Part shown: positions 43,855-52,723 of the stretch, piece after piece | Layout of the letters: each line of letters opens with the position of its first letter | Numbering within the stretch: the stretch's first letter is position 1 | Source of the DNA: Phaseolus vulgaris | Taxonomy: Eukaryota > Streptophyta > Magnoliopsida > Fabales > Fabaceae | Direction: 5' to 3' | DNA length: 64,000 bases | Assembly: GCF_000499845.2 (NCBI RefSeq) | Contig: NC_023756.2 | Coordinates: forward strand, 35,046,773-35,110,772 | Notes under the pieces: model-generated | Told to the model about the DNA's origin: nothing | Databases searched by the model: none | What the model saw: the letters and a program-made list of their open reading frames with translations, nothing else | Position numbers and translations under genes: made by a program

Positions 43855-44980
43855 TGTTGAATCAAGTGTGTTCAAGCTTTCAAGAATCCAAATCCTTTGA
43901 GTTTGATGGAAGGCTGGATATGCTTGTTGTTGTTGAGGTGCTTTAGAATAGGATATGGGTAGATTATATTGTGTAAATCCACTCTTGATTGAATCCAAAG
44001 CTAAAGTATTTTCCAACCTTTTGAATTGAAAGTGTTTTTCAAACTAAGTGAAAAACAACTTGTTGTTTTATCGAAACAACCGATTGTTTTACTCTTAGGT
44101 GTTTTGAAAAAGGTTGAGAACTGTTTTTGGTGGTTGACTTGTTGTCAAACCAAAACAACCGATTGATTCGCACATTCAACCGGTTGTTTGTTTTCAAATC
44201 ATAACAGAAAACTGTTTTGTGTGTTGACTGAGCTTTAAATGTTTTTGTAACTGAAAGCGCTCCTATTTTAAATGCTTTGACCATTCTTTGAAAGCTATAA
44301 GTAGTTTGCTTATCTTTTGTAACAAACAAGAACTGAGATTTAATCAATAGAAAAACAGATTTGAGTTTTTCACTGATTTTGCTTTTCAAGAGTTAAAGAT
44401 TGCTTTAAGCTTGCTTTGATCAAGAGAGAGTGGCATAGGATTTCATTTGTATTGATTTCAGTTCATCCTATAACAAGTGTAATCCTTTTGTACTTTGTGT
44501 AAACTCTAGTGTATTAGGGCAAGAAGTGTTATGTGCTCTTGAGGTTGTCAAGATCAACATTCTTGGTGGTGTGTGTGCTGAGCCAAAGGAAATGTGTTTT
44601 TTGAGGGGATCAAGATCACTTCTTTGGTGGTGTGTGTAAGTAATCTAGGTTTGGTTACTTATTGGGTTCCCCAGTGGTTTCTGGGAAGACTGGATGTAGC
44701 TTTTGGTTTAAGAGTGAACCAGTATAAATTGTGTGTGCAATCTCTCTCCCTTAAACTCTTTAATTTCAGTTTGTATATTTTTCAACTGGTATAAACAACC
44801 GATTGTTTCTGCGAAACAACCGATTGTTTTTCTGGTGCTGTATTAAATTGCTTTGTGTTTTTGGCTAACTGGATTTTGAATCAAGTTTTCTCAAAGGAAT
44901 TTCATTTTAGACTAAACAGTTTGTGAAAACCCTCTTTAAACCATTCACCCCCCTCTAGTTTAAAGTCATACATTCTAACA
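43855..44980 (+). repeat. Copia A 5' LTR
   Basis: 1,126 bp. Dyad motifs at 44055-44092, 44152-44190 and 44793-44832. The TATA position reads CTATAAGTAG near 44297, weaker than CTATAAATAG in the 3' LTR (49555-49564). Confidence 0.9.
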
Positions 44981-45000
44981 ATTGGCATCAAGAGCTTGGT
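44981..45000 (+). other. Copia A primer-binding site
   Basis: ATTGGCATCAAGAGCTTGGT directly follows the LTR. It resembles the initiator tRNA-Met primer site with substitutions. Confidence 0.7.
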
Positions 45001-45041
45001 TCTTGAAATTTATTCAAGTGTGATCCTAAAACTGTTTTTAT

Positions 45042-46804
45042 ATGGCTGATAGATTACCCTTTGGGGAGGGAGCTTCAATCAACAGACCACCTCTATTTTG
45101 TGGTTTGAACTACTAAATTTGGAAATTCAGAATGAAAATATTTGTTGAATCCCTTGACAAAGGAATTTGGGATGCAATTGAAAATGGCCTTTTTATTCCA
45201 AAATTTGAAAAAGATGGATCTTCCATTGAAAAACCTTGGTCTCAATGGACTGATTCTGAAAGCAAGAAGGCCAAATTTGATTGCATTGCTAAAAACATCA
45301 TAACTTCTGCCTTGAATTCAGATGAATTTTTTAGGGTCTCTCAATGCAAATCAGCAAAGGAGATGTGGGACACCTTGGAGGTAACTCATGAAGGTACCAA
45401 TGAGGTAAAAAGAGCTACAAAGCATACTCTAATCCAAGAGTATGAAATGTTTAGAATGCTCAAGGGTGAGACTATTGCTGAAGTTCAAAAGAGGTTCACT
45501 CACATCATCAACCATCTCATGAGCCTTGAGAAAACCTTTGAAAAAGAAGAGCTAAACATCAAGATCCTCAAATTTCTTGACAGATCTTGGCAACCTAAGG
45601 TAACTGCTATCTCTAAATCAAAAGATCTAACATCATTAAGTATGGCTTCTCTGTTTGGCAAGCTTAGGGAACATGAGTTGGAGATGAATAGACTCAATGT
45701 TCAAGAAAGTGAAGACAAGCATGTGAGAAGCATTGCCTTAAAAGTTGTCAAGCACAAAAGCAAGAAAGAATCCAGTGATGAAAGTGATGAAGAGAACCTT
45801 AGCTTGCTATCTAGAAAGTTTAGCAAATTCTTGAAAAGGAACCGCAACAAAGACATCAACAAAGAAAGGTATGGAAACAAATCCATACTTGTTTTGGTTG
45901 TGGTGAGCAAGGGCACAAAAAGGCAGATTGCCCAAGTAAAGAAAGCAAGGAGAAGAAGTCAAGCTACAAAGAAGAGAAGGGAAAGTCAAAAAGGGCCTAT
46001 ATAACTTGGGATGAAAATGAAATTTCTTCATCAAACTCCTCATCAAGTGAAAATGAAAAGGCCAACATATGTCTAATGGTTGATGAAGATGATGATTCCA
46101 GCAGCTCAAGTAGTGTAAGTTCAAATGCTTCCCTTAGTGCTGAAAATTATAGCGATTTGCTTCAAGCATTCAAAGAAACTCATGAAGAAGCTAATCGATT
46201 GGCTCTTTCAAACAACCGATTAAAAAGGTTGAATAACTGGCTGGAAAATAGAGTCAAGACACTTGAAGAAGATCTGGAAAAATCAAAAACTGATTTGAGA
46301 AATCTGGAAAATCATTTCAAAATTTCTTCCCATGTGTGTGACTCTTCTATTTGTGAAAAATGTGAAAACCTTGAAAAGAAAGTTCATTATCTTGTTAGAA
46401 CTGTGGATAAGCTTTCGAAAGCAAAATCCAACTTTGAGAATGTCTTGGCATCTCAAAATTGTGTTTTTGGAAGAGCTGGATTAGGTTTTAATCCACAAAA
46501 CAAACAAGATAAGTTTTCAAAACAACCAGTAAAACAACCAATTGTTAAGTCGAAACAACCGGTTGTTACATGCTTTTATTGCATGAAGAAAGGCCATTCT
46601 GTCAGATTATGCAAAATAAGGAAATTTTCTGTTCCCAGAGGCTTTATAAAATGGATTCCCAAAGGTTGTGAGGTTTCAAATGATAAATATAAACCAAATG
46701 GACCCACATTCGTAAGGGACCAAACCTTGTTGCTTGAATTCATGTTTATGCAGGAACATGAGGCTCTGAGTCATCTGATCAGGCTCTTGGAAGGAAAACA
46801 TTAA
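45042..46804 (+). pseudogene. gag: Copia A gag (one stop, one frameshift)
   Basis: The ATG at 45042 is followed by TAA at 45114-45116, where the sister copy (minus strand, 1-786) has CAA. The frame reopens at ATG 45132 and contains the UBN2-type gag domain (MKIFVESLDKGIWD to LREHELEMNRL). A 1-nt loss near 45880 shifts the frame; the shifted frame reads a CCHC knuckle CFGCGEQGHKKADC from 45890. It then runs through a Ser/Glu-rich region and a coiled coil (LENRVKTLEEDLEKS, about 46230) to a second knuckle CFYCMKKGHSVRLC (46570-46610), and ends at TAA 46804. Two knuckles and a coiled coil fit a SIRE-like gag. Confidence 0.85.
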
Positions 46805-47527
46805 CACTGGAACAAAATCAATGTTATGTACCAGTCCAAGTCTTTTCAAAAGTCAAAAGAGGCTTCTTGATCACAGACAAATGACTCATTGAAGAGACTT
46901 CATAGAGGACAAGACATTCCTTTTCTCTCTCTTTAATTCTTTTTAAATTCAAATTCATGCTTAAATATCTCTTGTTAAAATATTCAAATACATCCACCTT
47001 GAATCCTTTTTGCTCATTCTTATAAAATTCAAGATCTGTTTTGCTGCTGCAGAAAAACAACCGATTGTTTCCTCGAAACAACCGATTGTTTCCTCTCTGA
47101 CAACACAGTGAAAGAATGGATTTAATTCTTTTTTAATCCTGTATGTTGCAGATCTCTATTATGAAAGAATCCTGAGTCAATAAAGTTGTGTTGAAAGCCT
47201 GATCATGTTCTGGAGGAAGTTACAACATGTCATAAAGGAATAAATTCCAAAATCTTGAAAATTCAAGAGCCTTTATGACTAGTCAAAGATCACATGTGAT
47301 GACCATGTGTTTTTCTGCTTTTTCTGACGTTTTCTGTGCAGGTCTTGGTCAAGTATTTTCTCTTTGAATATTGAAACCCACTCACATCAATTGAATGCAG
47401 TGTGGTTCAGTTTCTCTTTAAATTCTGGTGCAGTTTTTCTCTCTCACAAGAACAATCAATTGAGCCATCTCTTGCAACATCTCTTGCTCTCTTTGTGTGA
47501 GACTTCTTTGCCTCTTTTTCTGCTATC
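46805..47527 (+). other. Copia A spacer between gag and ORF2
   Basis: Non-coding. It contains a tandem dyad pair at 47053-47093, identical in form to those in the LTRs. A splice-acceptor-like TTTTCTGTGCAG ends at 47341, and a CT-rich leader precedes ORF2. A spliced ORF2 messenger from the 5' LTR is possible, but this is an inference. Confidence 0.5.
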
Positions 47528-48673
47528 ATGGAGTCCACTCCTCCTACATCAAAGAGGATCAAAACAAGAGCTGTGAGGTCTGGAGGGAGTCTTGAGGGCT
47601 GGTTTTCAGGAGATAATGAGCCTATTGAAAGGTATCGTTTTGAAACTAGCACAAAGGTGATCAACAACCCCAAAGTTGTTTCCTTTGATTGGCTGAAAAG
47701 CCAAAAGCTAGACAATGTGAGGAAGCTTCTCAAAGACCAGTTGTTGAGAAGGTTCTTGGAGATGAAGGGAAACATATACCCTAATTTGATTCGGGTATTC
47801 TACACCAATCTCAAATTTGAAGGAAACAATCTTGTTTCTCATGTGAAGGGTGTTGACATGGAGATCACCCATGATGTGTGGACTGTTGTAGCTGGCCTGA
47901 AATATGCTGGTCTAAGGATCAACAAGGGAAAACTTGGAGTAGTAGAGGATTTCAACAAAGTCCAATACTACAAGAGTTTCTTGAAGAATCAACAAGCCCA
48001 AGTGAGAACGTGTTCGGTTGGAGGCTTGAAGTTGGATGAAAGGGTGCTTGCTCTTATTGTAACTTGGATTCTAACTTCAAGGGGGAGCAACCATTCTGTC
48101 TTAACAGAAGAAGACCTTGTATACATCTACTGCATCATGAAGAAGATCAAGATCAACTGGATTCATATCATTAAAGAACATATGCAAAATTCCATGAGGT
48201 TAAGTGACTACCACTATCCCTATGTTGTTTTAATCTCTAAATTCTTGCTCTATTTTGAAGTGAATCTTGAAGATGAGACCTCTGAGTTGGTTAAGTCAAC
48301 ACAAGAAATGAACAATGGCTCTCTAAGCAAGATGAGATTCACCAAAATAAATGGAAAATGGGTGAGCAAAGATGGTGATCATAGTGGTTCATCAAGTGGT
48401 GCAGTTGCTGATTTTGATGAAGAAGATCAAGCTGCTGACATGGATATTCACCATGAACAACAGCCTGCAACCAATTTTGGTGTTGGAACCAGTACAGGAG
48501 ATCAAGGAGATGAAATGCCTTCTATGTCTTTTTTTGAAAGATACATGGTGAATAGGCTTGATGGCTTTGCCGAGAATCAAAGAAATCTCCATGATCTTTG
48601 TGTGACCAACTTCCAGAGCATTGATAACAGATTCAACAGCATGGATACTCGGTTTATGACCTTGGATGAATAG
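47528..48673 (+). CDS. Copia A ORF2, 'putative plant transposon protein'-like, function unknown
   Basis: 381 codons from ATG 47528 to TAG 48671-48673, uninterrupted although gag is broken. The N-terminus is basic (SKRIKTRAVRSGG). The main domain, about residues 45-250, contains LRRFLEMKGNIYPNLIRVFY, ITHDVWTVVAGLKYAGLRI and LALIVTWILTSRGSNHSVLT. This pattern resembles the family annotated in legume genomes as 'putative plant transposon protein'. The C-terminus is acidic, then has a short heptad-like repeat (NFQSIDNRFNSMDTRFM). No retroviral enzyme motif is present. In-frame codons continue after the TAG to TGA at 48724-48726, so the TAG may be a late C-to-T change that removes about 17 residues. 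It could be a DNA- or RNA-binding accessory protein or a captured transposon gene. Confidence 0.7.
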   Translation: MESTPPTSKRIKTRAVRSGGSLEGWFSGDNEPIERYRFETSTKVINNPKVVSFDWLKSQKLDNVRKLLKDQLLRRFLEMKGNIYPNLIRVFYTNLKFEGNNLVSHVKGVDMEITHDVWTVVAGLKYAGLRINKGKLGVVEDFNKVQYYKSFLKNQQAQVRTCSVGGLKLDERVLALIVTWILTSRGSNHSVLTEEDLVYIYCIMKKIKINWIHIIKEHMQNSMRLSDYHYPYVVLISKFLLYFEVNLEDETSELVKSTQEMNNGSLSKMRFTKINGKWVSKDGDHSGSSSGAVADFDEEDQAADMDIHHEQQPATNFGVGTSTGDQGDEMPSMSFFERYMVNRLDGFAENQRNLHDLCVTNFQSIDNRFNSMDTRFMTLDE

Positions 48674-48726
48674 ATTGAAGCTGTTCATAATCAGATCTTT
48701 GAACTTCAATATGGCAAGGATGATTG

Positions 48727-49100
48727 AAGGAAAAACAATCGGTTGAATGCTCGAAACAACCGATTGTTTTTGCCCTGTATTAGTTTAAGTGCTTTTGTTT
48801 TTAAATTCTGTATAATTTGGAACAATTGCCTTTTTATCTCTTCTTATTGTCTATTTGTGAAGACAAATAGGGGGAGATTTTATGTTGTGTTGTCTTTTAT
48901 TTTCTGCAAACTCTGTGTTGTGTTTAAGTAAACTTTAATGCTGCTGATAAGTGAACTTTAATACTGGTGATATATGCTGTTTTTGATTTACTGCTCTAAC
49001 CTTCTATCAGAGATATTGTGCTTTGCTTAAACTTTGTTTTGCAGGTTCTGCTTCAAATTCAAACAAGTCCAACACAAGCAACCAGGGATTTGTCTTCATC
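48727..49100 (+). other. Copia A ORF2 3' region
   Basis: Non-coding, with dyads at 48731-48770 and AAATAGGGGGAGA-type purine runs at 48866 and 49101. A splice-acceptor-like TTTGTTTTGCAG ends at about 49044. Confidence 0.5.
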
Positions 49101-49114
49101 AAATAGGGGGAGAT
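49101..49114 (+). other. Copia A polypurine tract
   Basis: AAATAGGGGGAGAT lies directly before the 3' LTR, the usual copia form. Confidence 0.8.
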
Positions 49115-50225
49115 TGTTGAATCAAGTGTGTTCAAGCTTTGAAGAATCCAAATCCTTTGAGTTTGATGGAAGGATGGATGTGCTTGGTGTTGCTGAGTTT
49201 CTTTAGAATAGCATATGGGGTAGATTATATTGTGTAAATCCACTCTTGATTGAATCCAAAGCTAAAGTATTTTCAAACCTTTTGAATTGAAAGTGTTTTT
49301 CAAACTAAGTGAAAAACAACCTGTTGTTTTGTCGAAACAACCGATTGTTTTACTCTTAGGTGTTTTAAAAAAAATTGAAAACTGTTTTTAGTGGTTGACT
49401 TGCTGTCAACCAAAAAAACCGATTGATTCGCACATTCAACCGGTTGTTTGTTTTCAAATCATAACAGAAAACTGTTTTGTGTGTTGACTGAGCGTTAAAT
49501 GTTTCTGTAACTGAATGTGCTCCTGTTTTAAATGCTTTAACCATTCTTTGAAAGCTATAAATAGTTTGTTCATCTTTTGTAACAAACAAGAACTGATATT
49601 TAATCAATAGAAAAACAAATTTGAGTTTTTCACTGATTTTGCTTTTCAAGAGTTAAAGATTGCTTTAAGCTTGCTTTGATCAAGAGATGATTTGTATTGA
49701 TTTCAGTTCATGTTGTAACAAGTGTAATCCTTCTGTACTTTGTGTAAACTCTGGTGTGTTAGGGCAAGAAGTGTTGTGTGCTCTTGAGGTTGTCAAGATC
49801 AACATTCTTGGTGGTGTATGTGCTGAGCCAAAGGAAGTGTGTTTCTTGAGGGGATCAAGGTCACTTCTTTGGTGGTGTGTGTAAGTAATCTAGGTTTGGT
49901 TACTTAGTGGATTCCCCAGTGGTTTCTGGGAAGACTGGATGTAGCTCTTGGTTTAAGAGTGAACCAGTATAAACTGTGTGTGCAATCTCTCTCCCTTAAA
50001 CTCTTTAATTTCAGTTTGTATATTTTTCAACTAGTATAAACAACCGATTGTTTCTGCGAAACAATCAATTGTTTTTCTAGTGTTGTATTAAATTGCTTTG
50101 TGTTTTTGGCTAACTGGATTTTGAATCAAGTTTTCTCAGAGGAATTTCATTTTAGACTAAACAGTTTGTGAAAACCCTCTTTAAACCATTCACCCCCCTC
50201 TAGTTTAAAGCCATACATTCTAACA
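49115..50225 (+). repeat. Copia A 3' LTR
   Basis: 1,111 bp, TGTTGAATCAAG to TCTAACA. TATA box CTATAAATAG at 49555-49564. Dyads at 49333-49352, 49417-49450 and 50037-50074. Confidence 0.92.
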
Positions 50226-50714
50226 GTTAGGGCTTCCAAGGGAAAACTGTATGCATGGCACGTGAATACTTAGGGCACCCATAGAACAGATGGTCCCGCA
50301 GCATTGGTGCATGAGTTGGTACCTTGGTGGCCATATTGTTAGTCGTTGCATTCCAGTAAAGGGAAGTCTTATGTGCCAGATTACACTAAGATTGTGTAAT
50401 AGCGGCGCAAGGACGTTCCCCCAGGAACCCTGGATGTGGGTAACATAATAGAAGTAAACCCTAGCTACAACCTATATAAAGGGTGGTAAGAACCCTAGCA
50501 AGGTACACCGTTTCTAAGACTGAAACTACTTTATACACTTACTGTTTCTTTGTCCCAGTACTGACTTGAGCGTCGGAGTGCAAACAGCTGCCAAGGCGCC
50601 CTTTTTGTCTTTGCAGGTGAGAAGTTCTTCAACCCAAGGAAGTTTGATTCACAGGCGGAGACAGACGGGCCAGAGACTGTCGTCCGAGTCAACCGACAAA
50701 CGATTCAACCGGCA

Positions 50715-51929
50715 AGAAGAAATATATATAATAAAATTACAATTACTGGAAGCTATAAAATAGGAATACTAACAACTTTGTAAACTGACCATTAATGCAA
50801 TAATAACGGTAAAATAGTTTAAGAATAATAAAATCAGAACTAATAATAATAAAATCTGAATTAATAACCAACAAAAACACCCTTAAGTTAAACAACAAAA
50901 TTAAAAAAAAAACAATGTAAAGAAAGAATAAAAAACAATACAATAAAAAAATAAATTATCCTTAATTATATATATAATATTTTAGCTACACATTTAAATT
51001 ATCCTTAATCTAATACTTTAAATAATTTTTTCAATCCAAATGAAATATGTCACTTTTACAAAGTGGTCTAGAATACGATTCACAATATACATATTATACA
51101 TGTATTTATTGCTTTTTTTTCACTCAACTCAGTACATAAAACATAAAGGTTTGTTCAAGTCTTAGTGCATAAAATTGTGTTTCTACTATTTTGAATTCCT
51201 ATTCCAACTAAGTATATTCCGATCTTTGAGTATTTTTAAAAAATTTCTTATTGTATGATTATTTAACACTCAATATATTTAAACATATATATATATATAT
51301 TAATTTACTATAAAAATGTTCGGTAAACATATTGAATAAATATTAATTCATATCTATTAAATTTCTAATTATTTATATAAATAACTCAGTGTATTTATGA
51401 CTAATAAATATTTAGAATATTTTATAATAAGCATCATACAATAATTTATCTTATTGTAGATTTAGTTTCAATATATATATGATTAACTAACGTTTAATGC
51501 ATAAAAATTATGTTTATATTTATCTATAAATCAATTCTAACTAATACAATGAAATTTTAAAATTTGTATTTTGTATTTATTTATTTTTCTCTTAGGGTAT
51601 GATTTGTTAATGTTCCAAGCCATGAAAATTTGTACTTGAATTCAATTTTTTAAATAAATGTTTGCTAAGCATATAAAATGTTGGAAATCTTGAATAGATA
51701 TTTATCAAAGTTTCTTGTAAATTGCACCAGTCATCTTAATGTGTAATATACTCATTTACATTTAGTTCACAAAAAATAATTATGATTATATTAATTCCAA
51801 ATTAAATTACATCTAATCATAAAAATGTGTTTATACCGTTTTTAAACCCTATTCCAACTAACATATTTTCATTTTTGAGATTTATGTTAGGTAATTTATA
51901 AATTTATTTATTAAATAATTATTTCACAC

Positions 51930-51960
<31 letters not shown>

Positions 51961-52723
51961 TGATTTCACTATTAAAATTTAGGTTAGCATATGAATGTTC
52001 AAAATGTACATTAAATACTTATTGAATTTCTTGTGACTTGTATAAACAACTTAGTTTAAAATGTATTTATTACCATGGTAATACAATAATTTATCTTTTT
52101 AAACACTTTGTATTTATTGAATTTCTTGTAAAATGCACCAAATAACTCAATGTATGTATGACTAGCTAACGTTTAATACATATAAATTATGTTTATATTT
52201 ATTTACAAATCAAATTTGGGCAAATACAATTAGATTATAAAATTTGTATTTAGTATTTATTTATTTTTTCTAAGCCATCAAAATGTGTATTTGTATTCAG
52301 TTCCTTAAATAAATTATTGTTAAGCATTTAAAATGTTTGAAATCTCAGTAGATATTTAATAAATTTCTTGTAAATTGCATATGTCACATCTCTGTATAAG
52401 AGTAGTTCATAAAAATAATTATGTTTATAATCACTTTCAAATTAAATTTCATCTAAGCATACTACGATATTTGAAATTTATATTAAATATTTGTTTGAAA
52501 TTCTCTTATTGTATCATTAGGTACGCTTATTGTATTAAAATATTTACATATTTATTCAATTTCCTAATAAAATATTGCACAAATGTATTAAGTTCTCAAA
52601 ATATGCATTACTTATGTATTTATTGATTTTCTAGTAACTTACACACACAACTCAATGCATAAACAAATATTTAACGCTTAGGGCATATGTTAATTTTACT
52701 ATTAAAATTATTTGTAAGCATAT
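50715..52723. repeat. AT-rich repeat S, second block
   Basis: From about 50880 it is a direct copy of 61340-63410: the same order of segments, such as TTTAAATTATCCTTA, AATATGTCACTTTTACA and AAGGTTTGTTCAAGTC. (TA)n runs at about 51283-51300 and 51935-51960. A short open frame at 52375-52626 has no recognisable content. No gene. Confidence 0.7.

Larger units (their letters stand above)
43855..50225 (+). mobile_element. Copia A, complete non-autonomous LTR element with gag and an extra ORF
   Basis: 6,371 bp between perfect GTTAG duplications (43850-43854 and 50226-50230). The LTRs are 1,126 and 1,111 bp, TGTTGA...TCTAACA. The interior is only 4.1 kb and contains a primer site, gag, an unrelated ORF2 and a polypurine tract. 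No protease, integrase, reverse transcriptase or RNase H can be seen in any frame. The LTRs differ at many sites and by a 15-bp or larger deletion near 49683, so it is clearly older than T and F. Confidence 0.9.
43619..50714 (+). repeat. Element E 3' LTR, split by copia A
   Basis: Starts TGTACCGACCAG at 43619 after the polypurine tract and runs to GTTAG 43850-43854. It resumes at 50226 after copia A and ends near CCGGCA at 50714. Without the insert it is about 725 bp. A TATATAAA box lies at 50473-50480. The stretch ACTTGAGCGTCGGAGTGC near 50563-50580 matches the T LTR. The exact right end and its duplication cannot be confirmed because the 5' LTR of E is not present. Confidence 0.75.
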
